Numbered from the stretch's first letter, positions 24,001-35,276 are shown. The stretch: 64,000 nucleotides of DNA from Apium graveolens (GCF_009905375.1 NC_133650.1:170580518-170644517); one strand, 5' to 3'. The notes: generated by a model not told the origin, from the letters alone. A program made the numbers and translations.

Positions 24001-24972
24001 AGCACAAGGTCCTTATGTGGCCAGGGTGATGACCGGTGGGGGATTCATCCATCTACTAGTAGAAAAGGTTACTTATTGGTATCTTTGCCTGATCAGCAAG
24101 ATATCGGGTTTATGCCAAAATTCTTTTCCTTTCCAAAATTCGTTGGATGTTACAAACTCTGTTCATACTTTACATAACAGAGGTTCCAGGAAATGTTTAA
24201 GAGATATATATGTGGATATATATCGGGACTAAATAAAGTATCTCGTAACTTTATTTCATTCAATAATATTTCAAAGATTAAATCTATTCAAGTCTTAACT
24301 TGTGGTCTCATCTATGGGATGACTTTTTTTAAACCTATAATACTTTGAATAGTGGTAGTTCAAGTAGCCTTATAAATGATATAAGTATAGTGAAGTATTT
24401 GGTAACTTCATCTTCCTTTAAACTTATATCCAGTAAGTAATTATCTTACACTTGATAAAGGTTTTCAGTAAGTTATCTATTAGATACTTGCATTATTGAT
24501 TACACTATATATTATCTTGCGAGCTGTAATGCTCACTCTTGCTTTATTTTTTCATCACACAACAATAGTTAGGAAAGATGGCCAGGCTCAAGCAGACCCA
24601 GCGCAAGAGCGTGGGAAGCGCCCCGCGCCTTCCCGTTGAGATCGTAGCTGCTATAGCTGCAGAGGTAGATCTATCTGTAGATCAGACATTCTACTTTTGA
24701 GAATCAATTATGTACAATTATAACTTGTGGCAGATAATGGCAATTAACTGTAAACTTATCAAGTAATCATTTTGGGTTGTAATAACTTTTAATTGTGGAT
24801 TCAAGGACTTGTACTTATTTCAATTTCATCTCTGAGACAATGACGTGTGGTGGTGTGTGTTAGTGTGGGGTCACAACATGAGGTTGTTTATTATTAATTA
24901 AGTTAAGTGATAATTGTGGGAAGAAAGACCGTGACGACCCGGATGCCTGACCCCGGATCTGGGGGTGTTACA
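21082..24972 (+). repeat. 5' LTR of element C (about 3.9 kb)
   Basis: It starts TGTAATAACCCCAAAATTTTG and ends GGGGGTGTTACA. Parts in order: a CT/TTC-rich segment near 21720-21790, then TTG|GTAAGA (donor-like, about 21820). Next come a long region with several conserved blocks, a hairpin at 23146-23163, AT dinucleotide runs near 23170-23200 and 55-bp tandem repeats (23257-23430). Last are 30-bp GC-rich repeats (23924-24013) and the histone-H3-like exon (24569-24664). Such long LTRs are uncommon in chromoviruses. Confidence 0.92.
24569..24664 (+). CDS. Histone H3-tail-like exon in the 5' LTR of C
   Basis: ATG 24578 opens MARLKQTQRKSVGSAPRLP, followed by VEIVAAIAAE. Aligned without gaps from Met, it shares A1, R2, K4, Q5, T6, R8, K9, S10 and G12 with histone H3, and APR follows with one residue missing. 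The segment is GC-rich inside an AT-rich LTR. It is bounded by a pyrimidine-rich acceptor-like site (CACACAACAATAG, ending 24568) with TGCTCAC upstream as a possible branch site. A donor-like GAG|GTAGAT follows at 24664/24665. If unspliced, the frame ends at 24700 (40 residues). The ATG context (AAAGATGG) is strong. Function is inferred: it may imitate an H3K4/K9 substrate or ligand. Splicing is predicted, not shown. Confidence 0.6.
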
Positions 24973-24976
24973 GAAA

Positions 24977-24989
24977 TGGTATCAGAGCC
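24977..24989 (+). other. Primer-binding site of element C
   Basis: TGGTATCAGAGCC, four bases after the LTR end. Confidence 0.92.
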
Positions 24990-25160
24990 AAGCGTTATAA
25001 ACCTCAGAGATGATGCGACGATATAATAACAAACTCACAAAGATAATAAGAACTCTTGCCAAGTTCATGGTCGGACTACTTAAAGTAGCGCTGACAGTTA
25101 AAACCCTTACGGGAACCCTAATAAGTAGCATGATAGTAACTTAGCTCGTTTAATGTGTAG

Positions 25161-25628
25161 GCGCATGAGATAGAGGACCCTGAGATGTTCGAGCGTGAGC
25201 ATGATGAGGCACTGCTAGATGTCGAGGATCAGGAGGAGCCTGAGATGGAGGAGGATGAGGAGGACCCCTCAGAGGAGTTAGAGACAGAGGTCATTACTAT
25301 TTTAGATGAGGAGGACCCGGATGAGGTCCCAGTAGCTGAGGAGCGTGTCGGACCTATGGTAGTGTACACTGGTACCCCTTTACCCACACTCCCAGTGGTC
25401 AGAGCTCCTACCCCTCCACTACCATCCTGGAGCACTTATGATGACAGCTCTAAGACTGATACTCCCGAGCCTAGACAGACCGAGGAGGCACCCCCAGCGG
25501 CTCCGGATTCACCACCTCTCGACCCTGCCCATAGGCAGTCTTTGTAAGCCCACGGCTATGTTCAAGATGTACTGAGGACCCGATTGGCTGTTGCTGAGGC
25601 CCGGCTAGATGAGGTCAGGAGGGAGTTG
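25161..25628 (+). pseudogene. Leader ORF of element C, first part (acidic)
   Basis: The frame is open from GCG 25161, right after TAG/AG 25158-25160, and the first ATG is at 25185. It encodes a strongly acidic stretch (MFEREHDEALLDVEDQEEPE) and a Pro-rich stretch, with one TAA at 25545 (Gln likely), then VQDVLRTRLAVAEARLDEVR. It is broken by element E at 25628 and continues in the same frame at 39399. Together the two parts give about 230 codons before gag and separate from it. If the LTR exon at 24569-24664 (phase 0) is spliced to 25161, the reading frame is kept. No known domain is recognised. Confidence 0.62.
25624..25628. other. Target-site duplication of element E, left copy
   Basis: AGTTG, repeated at 39394-39398 after E's 3' LTR. 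Removing E and one copy restores the leader frame of C. Confidence 0.93.
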
Positions 25629-28600
25629 TGTAATAACCCCAATTTTTGGAAATTTTTGAAACCCTTATGAATAGTGTTTTTGCTGAATGAGAAAACTTTT
25701 CATGCCACACTATGTAGGGGTTCTGTTATGGATATTTTGAGATTTTATTAGTACTCTATATGGTATATAAGTTTATGTAAAGATCGTCAGAATCCAATTC
25801 CGAACACTTTGATTTTCCCGGAAATCCACTAGATACGGAAAGAATTGAGTATAAGGTAACATGATTAAAAGGATTTAAATTCAAGGATTATAAGAGAGGA
25901 TCATAAAAGGAATATAATGTATGGAGAAAGGTTAAGGGAACCCAAGTAATAAGATTCCGGGTATGATCCCTCAAACGATAAACGAGAACGAAAGTTAAGC
26001 GAACCGTATAACAGATCAGCGGTCATTAGGCAAACAATTAGGAAGTTAATCAAAGAGATTAGAGGGGATGATGTCATCCAACCAATAGAAAGAAGACAAA
26101 GGAGGGGTGATGACATCACAAAGTGATGCAAGCATGACATAAGAGGGAAGGAAATGTGGTGGAATATTAACCACACAAAATCAAGGGTAAATGGGTAATT
26201 GACCTAAAACAAAACAAAAACAACCAACCAAAAATCAAATCAAAGCAAAAACACAAAAATCTCTCTTTCTTCTTCTTCATGCTCTCGGCTTTTTGAAGAA
26301 AAACAAGGAGGAGTTTTTCAAAAACTCAAGCTACACACCTTCAAAAATTATAAGGTTTGTTTCTTTAGCTTCCATAATTCATAACTTAGTTATGCTATAA
26401 GTTTGGATCCAAGAATCCAAGATTTACCTAGTTAATCAATTCCTAAAAGTTTAGGGTGAATAGTAACTTTCAAGAACAAATTTTTGATTCTTGATTTTAT
26501 TTGTAAGGACAAGGTAGCTTAAGCATAGATCAAGGCTTCCATGGGCATTCCAAGGATCTTTCATTGATTAAAAGCTTCAAGAAGGTATAAAACTTCAAAC
26601 CCTAGCTTTACTTTTGAGTATTAGGAATGGTTTTGATTGTTATAGTTCATGAGGGGCATGATCCTTGTATACTTAGAGTGTGGTTGGATTTGTAATGAGT
26701 TTGAAGTTGTAAATCTTGATTATTGGTTAATGAACTTAAGTATAGCTTTTAGTTCATGTTTGAGGGTAGTATAAAGTTGATAATATTGGGTTTTGGGGCT
26801 GTTAGGATGTGATATGGATGGACTTTGATGGTATGAATGGTATAAATTTGGGAAATCGCGTAAACATAGCCGTCGTAATGTCCGATTTACTTTAGACTGC
26901 TTTTGTTCATAACATTAGGACCCGAGAACTCCCTGCTAGGTTTTGACCATTGCCATGATTAGATAGTTCATGTTATGAGCTTCGTTTTGATATGTAGTTC
27001 GTTTGATTCTGATGTACGGTTTAGAAGAAACGGCCGTTTTAAGTAACGGCGTTTTGCGAACAAAACATTATCCCTCGCCTTACTTTGAAACATTGGTTAA
27101 GGACCCTAAATGACTAATTGGAGTATGAATCATTTATGTAAAGTGTATTAGGCAAATGGTAAGGCTCTCGCAAAAGAATTGCTTTAAAACTCGTAATGGG
27201 TAATTTATTAAAAATGGTGGAGCCGAGGGTACTCGAGCGACTTAAGTAAATCGTTAAGCGCAAAACGAGCGTTAGAGTCTGAGTTGGTTAGAGTATAGAT
27301 TTACAAGTGACTTTGGTTTAATTCCAACTTACTTGTTGCTTATAGGTTACCAGACTCGTCCCGAGCCATTCGTAACCCCCAGTCGCTCAGGCAAGTTTTC
27401 TACCCTTTATACTGTTGTTGTGATGTATATTTGTATATGCATTATCTTGCGATAGATGCATGTTGGTTAATTAGCAAATGTTGCGATATATTGAAACATG
27501 CTGATATGGTATATATATGCATGCCTGTTCGTATTCTTTCCATATATATCTGTTGGTTCAGTTGATAATACCTATGCTAGAGGATAGCGGTAATTTGCAT
27601 ATACCCTTAGTATAGGGACCCAAAGGTGAAAATGTTTTCTAAAACCGGGAGTCGAGGATCCCGAGTAGACTTTATATATTTATATATATATATGTATATG
27701 GTTATAGTTTTCACAACTATTAATCGAATAAAGTTTATTCGATAACTTTATATTATTTAATGAATATTACTTGAATATTCATCCGAGGACTTATGACTCC
27801 TTTTATTTTATTAATTGAAGATTATTTCGAATATTCATTCGAGGGCTTATGACTCAGTTATATTATTTAATGAATATTATTTGAATATTCATTTGAGGAT
27901 GTATGACTCCTTTGTTTTATTTTATGAATATTATTTATAATATTCATTTGAGGACTTATGACTCCGTTTATTATTTAATAATATTCTTTATTTTATTAAA
28001 GAATAATATTTCGATAATCAAACTTATTTTTTTGATTATTCAAATAAGATATTACTTTCGTATAAGTATATCTTTGATTATTTGCTATTCATTCAAGTAT
28101 AAGTTTTCCAACTTCTACCTCAATTATTGTTATGGGAATATTATTTAAATAATAATATTCAGATATTTCTTTCATATCGAGACTGATTTATTCTAATAAA
28201 TCAGTATTACTCCAAACATTCTTAAAAATGTTTTCGAGTCTTCAAAATGAATTTAAAAGGTAGAGCGGATCCCAAAACTTGTTTTCTAATTCAAGATCTT
28301 CCATTTTAAGGGGACTTGAATACTCGATCAAAAATCTAAGGGATCCGGCTCTGTGGTGTATTTTATATTCGCAACAAGGTTGCTGTTTTGATGAATGAAT
28401 TAATTACTTGCCCAATGTTCGGGAAGTAAGCCCATCTAATTGAGTCGGCATAAGCGACAGGCCGGGGTACGGTCTATCAAAGTATAAGTGGCTGGGTGGC
28501 AGTCCATCAACGCGTAAGAGGCCGGGTGGCGGTCCAGCACAAGGTCCTTATGTGGCCAGGGTGATGACCGGTGGGGGATTCATCCATCTACTAGTAGAAA

Positions 28601-29719
28601 AGGTTACTTATTGGTATCTTTGCCTGATCAGCAAGATATCGGGTTTATGCCAAAATTCTTTTCTTTCCAAAATTCATTGGATATTGCAACTCTATTCATA
28701 CTTTACATGACAGAGGTTTTCAGGAAATGTATGAGAGAGATATATATATGGATATATATATATCGGGACTTAATGAAGTATCTCGTAACTTCATTTCATT
28801 TAATAATATTTCAAAAATTGAATCTATTCAAGTCTTATCTTGTATTCTCATCTATGTGATGAACTTTTGAAACTAATTATAACTTGAACGGTGGTAGTTC
28901 AAGTAGTATTCAGAAAGATATAAGTATATTGTAGTATCTTGTAACTTCATCTTTTAAACTTATATCTAGTAAATGATTATCTTGTGCGTGTCAAAGATTT
29001 TCGGAAAAACGTTGAGACAAGGTTAGATATATGAGATCACCTTGCAACGATATTTTTATACAGTTATACACTAGAACTCTGTGTGTATTATGCATGGAAG
29101 AGGACTTCCAATATTTTGAAAAGTATATATGTATATATATATATACTGAATATTTTGTGACTTCATCGCATTAAGATATCAACTTGGTTCATTTCTTTTG
29201 ACCAAGACTTTCATGAGTACTATGAGAAGGCTCATATATTGTTAATCATTATACATATTATTTTGGTGGGCTTGCTGCTCACCCTTGCTTTCTTCTTTCA
29301 TCACACAACATCAGATAGACAAGATGAACAGGACCAAGATCCCAATTCGCAAGCGGATAGGAAACGTTCCGCAGCTTTCGGGAAGCGTTGAGGCCGCTGT
29401 AGCTGAGGTAGGAATTACCAATAGGCTAGGCTTTCAACTTTTGATGTACCAGATTATGTATATTTATGAATTGTAATAATGGCAAAGAAATGTAAATTTA
29501 TTCAGAAACCTTTTTAAGGTGTATTGACATATAATTGTGGAATAAAACGACTTGTGATTATTTTTGGATATTCATCTCTGAGACTATAACTTGTGTTGTG
29601 TGTGTTTATTGTGGGGTCACAGTTCAGAGTAGTTGATTGTGTATTAAGATTGGGTGTTATTAAGGGAAATGGAACTCGTGACAACCCGGATCCCCGACCC
29701 CGGATTTGGGGGTGTTACA
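25629..29719 (+). repeat. 5' LTR of element E (about 4.1 kb)
   Basis: It starts TGTAATAACCCCAATTTTTGG and ends GGGGGTGTTACA. It is collinear with C's LTR but clearly diverged. It carries one more 55-bp-type repeat unit than C (from 27757), the 30-bp GC-rich block (28450-28560) almost unchanged, and its own histone-like exon at 29315-29407. Confidence 0.92.
29315..29407 (+). CDS. Histone H3-tail-like exon in the 5' LTR of E (divergent)
   Basis: ATG 29324 opens MNRTKIPIRKRIGNVPQLSG, followed by SVEAAVAE. The H3 register is partly kept: R2, T3, K4, R8, K9 and G12. The same flanks as in C are present: TGCTCACCCTTGCTTTC upstream, acceptor-like CATCAG ending 29314, nine bases to ATG, and donor-like GAG|GTAGG at 29407/29408. 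Without splicing the frame runs to 29476. E's 3' LTR has the same exon at 38989-39081 with a few changes. Coding is inferred from conserved architecture. Confidence 0.5.
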
Positions 29720-29723
29720 GAAA

Positions 29724-29735
29724 TGGTATCAGAGC
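29724..29735 (+). other. Primer-binding site of element E
   Basis: TGGTATCAGAGC, four bases after the LTR end, as in C. Confidence 0.9.
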
Positions 29736-29906
29736 TAAGCGTTATAAACCTCAGAGATGATGTGACGTTAAGATAATAAGTTCACTAAGATAATAAGAAC
29801 TCTTGCCAAGTTCATATTCCGGCTACCTAACATAGTACCGACAGTTAAAACCCTTATGGGAACCCTTATAAATATCGTGATGGAAGCGTAGTTCGTTATC
29901 GTAGAT

Positions 29907-30113
29907 GGTAGCGGGACTCCGAACCCTGAGGTTGAGGAGCAACAGCGCGATGATGTTTTATTACTAATTGGAGATCGAATTGTGGATCCGATAGAGTGTC
30001 CTAATGCAGGACCGGATGATGTTGATATTGAGGATGTAGCAATTGAGGATGTTGTCCTAGAAGGGATAGTTGCTGAGGAGGATCCCATGGAGGATCCTGA
30101 CAAGAATGAATAA
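29907..30113 (+). pseudogene. Acidic leader ORF remnant of element E
   Basis: Sixty-eight codons rich in Asp and Glu (for example NPEVEEQQRDDV and DDVDIEDVAIEDVV), ending at TAA 30111. The start aligns with the acidic leader of C (DPEMFEREHDEA). An acceptor-like GTAG ends at 29904, but two extra bases put the frame out of phase with E's LTR exon, consistent with decay. The C-terminal half known from C is missing; a pol fragment follows instead. Confidence 0.5.
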
Positions 30114-30185
30114 AGGACCACTAATGAATTAATGACCATGGTTAGGTCGCCTACCAGAAGTAGGATTGGTCGATCACTACCGGAG

Positions 30186-30975
30186 GTTCGTTCAAGTTTG
30201 TAAAGATGGTAGCCCCTTTAACGCGGCTTACTCGTAAGACTGAGAAGTTTGAATGGACAGAGAAATGCGAGAACAACTTTTAAGAACTGAAGCAAAGATT
30301 GGTGACGGCCCCTATGATGGCGTTGCCTAATAGAAAAGGAGATTTTATGATGTGTAGTGACGCTTCGCATAAAGAATTAGGGTGCTTCTTATACAGCACA
30401 ACAAGGTAATCGCGTACGCGTCAAGACCATTAAGGGAATATAAAATTCGATATCCCCACCCATGAACTTGGACTCATGGCAATAGTTTTGCCCTAAAGAT
30501 TGGAGGCACTACCTGTATGGATAGAAGTGCGAGATTTACACAAACCATAGGAGCTCTAGTACATTTTTACGTGGAAAGAGCTCAACATACGCCAGAGGAG
30601 GCAGTTAGAGCTAATCAAGAATTATGATTGGGAGATTCTTTATCATTCGGGGAAGCCAATGTGGTGGCTGATGCCCTTAGTAAAAAGGAGAGACTCAAGA
30701 TGAAAATGTCTTTGGGAGAGTTTATAAGAGATTTTGGAGATAAAAGTGAAGGTAACCGGAGTCGGTACCGAAAAGCTGTTTGAGATTGCAATACAGCCCG
30801 AATTATTGAAAAAAGAACATAGTGTGCCAGAAAAAGTGATGAATGAAGGCAGAAGACCAACAAATAGATAAGAGATTAATACCGAGAAAGATGATAAGGG
30901 AATAATGAGGCATTCCTACAGAATTTGGGTTCCAAATGTTCAAGAACTTAAAGATGAAATCTTAGATGAAAGCTA
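30186..30975 (+). pseudogene. Displaced RT/RNase H/integrase fragment in element E
   Basis: It matches C at about 42670-43460: [20 protein letters not shown], an RNase H start DFMMCSDASHKELG, ELNIRQRRQLELIKNYDWEI, then the integrase N-terminal region [20 protein letters not shown]. It has several frameshifts and stops. It lies before gag, which is the wrong place, and it is less decayed than the pol sequence downstream in the same element. This points to template switching or recombination with another copy. Confidence 0.75.
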
Positions 30976-30984
30976 GTTGAGGAA

Positions 30985-33900
30985 TAAGATTTAGAGCAAA
31001 CCCTGAACGTGATAGTCAGGGAGGTCGCCATCAAGATAGAAGGAGCCCATAACATAATGAAGTGGAAAATGAGGATTTTAACGTATAAGATAACCCCAAG
31101 TATGGGAGAAGGATGAAACATTTCATACTAAGGAAACAGAAAGTTGAGTAAGGAAAGAAGACCCGAGACGGTACTCCTATACGGCAATTCATGGACCTGT
31201 CTAAAAAGGACTTAGACTATTATCCCCAACCACCACCTTGAGGAAACAATGCGGTAGGAAATTCTCTCGTGACCTTTAAATCGCTAAGCTCACAGAGTTC
31301 CAAGGAACAGGTTGACCCAGTCGAGGCAAGAGCCTAGCTAAAGGAAATATAGGAATCATTTGAAATTTTAAATGATTGACGAATCACAAAAGACTGTTTT
31401 GTCACTTACCCTCCTAAGAGAAGGGCCACCACTGGTGAAAGACCAAGAAAGGCACGGAGCCAGAGGTTAGAATAAACTGATTAAAGTTCAGTCAATTATT
31501 TCGGGAAAGTAATTCCCGAGGTTATGGAGATAGTGTAAAAGCTTTAGAGTCAAAACAAAGGCGGACGAGTATGATGAAATATGAAGCTAAGTTGTACAAG
31601 TTGTCAAGATTCGTTCTGATGACAAGAATCCCAGAACGATGTGATGCTTGAAGTCAATGATTAGTGGGTTCATGAAATAATGATTGTAAGAGAAAGGAAA
31701 ATAAAGGGAGACTGAAGTGGAAAGAAATAAAAAGGCAATAGAGTTTGAGGTATGATAAGGGAGTTAGGTATGAGGAAGTCTTAAAGACTTGTAGCAATAG
31801 AAATAGAAAGTATGCATTCGTCAGGATGAGGATGATTCACCATGAGTTAAAATTGATGGTTGAGGGCATAAGAGATACATATATTTTATCCCCTATAAGT
31901 TGGGAGGATTCGAGGAAACCTTGAGATAGTTCGAAGGATAAATAATGAGACCCGGATAGACTAAGGAGACAAGAAAGTAAGAAAGTAGGAAAATTGGATG
32001 AAGGAAGCGACCTTCAAGAATGTGAAATGTAAGACCGGTGGCTAGATACCCAGAAAGGGAGACGCCAGGTATGAGAGATATTCCAACATTGAGATGACTG
32101 TTGAGATAAACAACAAAAGTAAATGAGGAATTATTAAGAAAAAGTTCACATTGAACACGACCGATATCTTCCAGAACATCCCTGTTGTCATTACCAAATT
32201 AGGAAAGAAAAGCGGGTAAACATAGTTATCTTTTGGAGGCCATATTGATTGACCCCATTTTGAATACAGATGTTATTGTGAAATTAGGCATATACTATCG
32301 AGGTGGGAATGATTGAATAAGACACCCTTGTCAGGGATATATGACTTGATTTATCCATGGAAGGATGCAGGTACCTTTTAAAGGTGGAATTAAGGATAGA
32401 ACATCGCTAACTTAAAACGAATCCTAGGGGAATGCATAAAGGTTGGCATTTCACCCTTAATAGGGATAGTATGAGTTTTGACAGTATGAATTGGAAAGGA
32501 TTAAGGTAATAACAACCTTTAAGAATCAGTGGAGAAATTTTTTTCAGAAGTATATAGACAATGATTCTAGTATAAATAAATTGTATCTGGATATGCCCTG
32601 TATCTAGGGAATACAGGAGGAACGATTCCAGGATAACCTTAGAGGTTTTACAAGGAGAAAGGTAATATTCAAAATTCTCAAGAATAGAAATGTTGATAAA
32701 GGAAATGTGACGTAATTATAATGATGCCAAGTGGGGCACGTGTTAAACCACGAGAAAGTATGGATCGAACCAGTAATGGTCGATATTGTTCAGGGCAATT
32801 AGGACTTAAGATAAAAGATGTTCTAAGTATGATTGAGAGTCAGTCGTGAAAGTGATTAACCTCTAAAGACTGAAGCAATAACTTATGGAAAAATGGTGAT
32901 ATTTTTTTTCTCATCTGATTTTAAGGAAAACATCTTCACATAAACAGTGATTAAAATGAGGTAGAAAATTTAGTTGAAGGCGGTTAAAAGACATTGATTA
33001 TAAGGAACTATTACTATCAGGAAAGGCCAAAGAGGTGGCCGACACTTTAAAGGTAAAAGGATAATTATAGGCGCTTGTACCAAAAGAATACAGTGATGAT
33101 GGTTAAAGCTGTGAAGGTTGTATTATGGTTTGGAAGATTGACATTCCTTCTGATAACTATACAATACCCAACCGTAATAGTAGTTGGTAAAGGTTTAATT
33201 CATGTAATCGCCATAAGCGGGCTATCTATCTTAGAAGGTCCTATCTTGAGAATAATCCAGGACCATATTTTAAAAAGGAATAAATGAACCTTTGAGTTAA
33301 GTCTTCTATTGAAGGCATATGATTAAGAATGGTATTAACCTGCTATCGTTGCTTTGACTGAAACTCTTCTGCACTTTTATCTGCTTCATGTCATATATGT
33401 ATGTCAGGATCAGGAGTGTTCTTCATGAATCATGAATGGTGATTATGTTACCTCCTTAGAAGGATTTGATACGACATGTATGGACTCCGTATGGTTAGAT
33501 ATTAAGATTTCATGGAACGTGAATGACGACAGTAGGTCAGTGGTGGGCCATAGTAATGTAGCAATGATTCTGCGAGTAATGAGCTGATTACAACCGTGAG
33601 AGTTGTATTGGAATGGATGTTGAGATTGAGTACCACTAATCGGGTCGTGGTAGGGTATAAGTTATCATTGATAGACTAATTAAGTAGAGTATCTACCTAT
33701 TGAATATTTATTCTTTCTTATCAATAGAGAGTCATATTATTATACGAGGAAGGTTGCAGTGCAAGCATAGAATTCTAGTAATGATGATGTCTAGAATGAG
33801 ATCCCAGGTTCGATTTTCGATATCGAGGGAGTTTCAAAGGTGATTGTGTATAAGCTCGAGGGAGAGCATGGGTCCATAGAATGATGGACGAAATAGCAAA

Positions 33901-35258
33901 AATATTTAAGCATGTGAAATGCGATGCGATAATACTTGATGTTGATATATATACGTATATTATTTGTTCTCCTATGACAAACCTCTATAGTTCAGAGGTA
34001 GATTACAAGCCAGATATTTTGTGGCAGTATATTTTATATATATACAATTCTCTTCAGTTCGTTCTTTTCTCCCCTTTTCATTTCATATAAGCTGAGAAGA
34101 ACAACCCTTCCAGAAGGGGAGGTATTGTCGAATGACTATCTATCTGTGTGATAGAAGCCTAGTAGGATACCATCTATTGTTTAATTGCTTGTCAAGTACT
34201 AAAGGCTAGCCACCTTCTGTACTAACTATGCGATATAACAAGTGTTCATGATCATAGTGATCTCTCAATAAATTCTTTTACTTCTATATGAAGGACCAAG
34301 CTTTCAAAAATAGAAACAGCTGAAAAAGTAGTAGTAAATCTATGGTGGTATTCGGGATGGAAACACATTCTTGATACTAAGGTTGACGTGGTTATTAAAA
34401 GGTTATAGAACGCTAACGAGCAAAAGTATAACCCGTATAATATTAGGAACAGAAGGTAGTAGCGATTACGAACTGGAAAAGAATGGGTATTGAGATGCAA
34501 AAGCTCTAATGCTAAAAGCTATAATGAGAGTCTGTGCAATAGACTTGAAAGAAACTGGAATGATCACTTAACGCGGATTGAGTTTTCTCACGATAATAAA
34601 TCGTATGTCAGGTATCGAGATGTCGTCTTATGAGATCCTTGAGGGAAGACAATGTCGATCTCCCTTGTGTTAGGATGAAGATGTAGAGCGCAAGATGCTC
34701 GGACCAGCAGTGGTCCAAAGGACCAAGGATTTAATAGATTTAATCAGAGGACGGCTGGTAGTAGCCCAAGACGGACATAAGAAGTATGTTGATTTGACAC
34801 AAAAGGACAAGGGATAGGAAGGAGGGGACCTAATGTTGATATAGGTATTCCCTTAGAAAGGAAGGATGAGGCTCGGAAAGAAATGAAAGCTAAGTCCACG
34901 AATTGTTGGACCCTTGGATATATTAAGACGTATTGGGAGGATAGCATATGAGCTAGCCCTAACCCCGAACATGTAGCAGGTGGTAACGTGTTTCACGTAT
35001 CAATATTAAGGAAGTGTAATTCAGATGCCAGATAAATAGGGGCATATGAGCGCATAGACATGCAACCCGACGTAACCTATATGGAGCAACCAGGAAGGGT
35101 TATAGAGTGAAAAGGAACAAGTGCTTAGGAGAAGGATTATCAAACTAGGCAGAGTTTGGAGGTAGGACCACAATATGGGAAAATTTACTCGAGAGTTAGA
35201 AAGTGCAATGCTAAGAGAGTATCCCTATTCATTTTCTATCTGATTCCGGGACGGAATC
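30985..35258 (+). pseudogene. Decayed gag-pol of element E
   Basis: From 30985 the sequence matches the start of C's gag, then the gag core near 31260-31660 (DPVEARA, YFGKVIPEVME). RT traces appear near 32340-32480 (KDAGTF and what was a KIDLR/YHQLK segment). An RNase H trace near 32980-33060 reads GKAKEVADTLK. Integrase traces lie near 33640-33690, and the integrase C-terminal part and chromodomain-like tail are at 34500-35240. Stops and frameshifts occur throughout and no domain is intact. The stretch 33840-34490 could not be assigned. Confidence 0.7.
33840..34490 (+). other. Unassigned segment inside element E
   Basis: I see no retroelement motif here. It contains TATA-like runs (TATATATACGTATAT near 33945; TATATATACAATTC near 34035), a T/C-rich stretch (34045-34085), and AGAAGGGGAGGTATTG near 34112, which looks like a polypurine tract followed by a possible LTR edge. 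It may be a small insertion or simply unrecognisable integrase sequence. Confidence 0.35.
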
Positions 35259-35263
35259 CTTTT

Positions 35264-35276
35264 AAGGAGGGGAGAC
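35264..35276 (+). other. Polypurine tract of element E
   Basis: AAGGAGGGGAGAC immediately before the TGTAATAACC of the 3' LTR, the same as in C. Confidence 0.85.

Noticed and set aside
27903..28148. Hydrophobic 81-residue frame in E's LTR (also 37581-37826)
   Set aside because: It lies in AT-rich tandem repeats whose low complexity yields Ile/Tyr/Phe frames by chance; it is absent as a frame from C's LTR.
29768..30139. 123-residue Ser-rich minus-strand frame
   Set aside because: Antisense shadow of the acidic leader ORF of E; likewise 25229-25435 in C.
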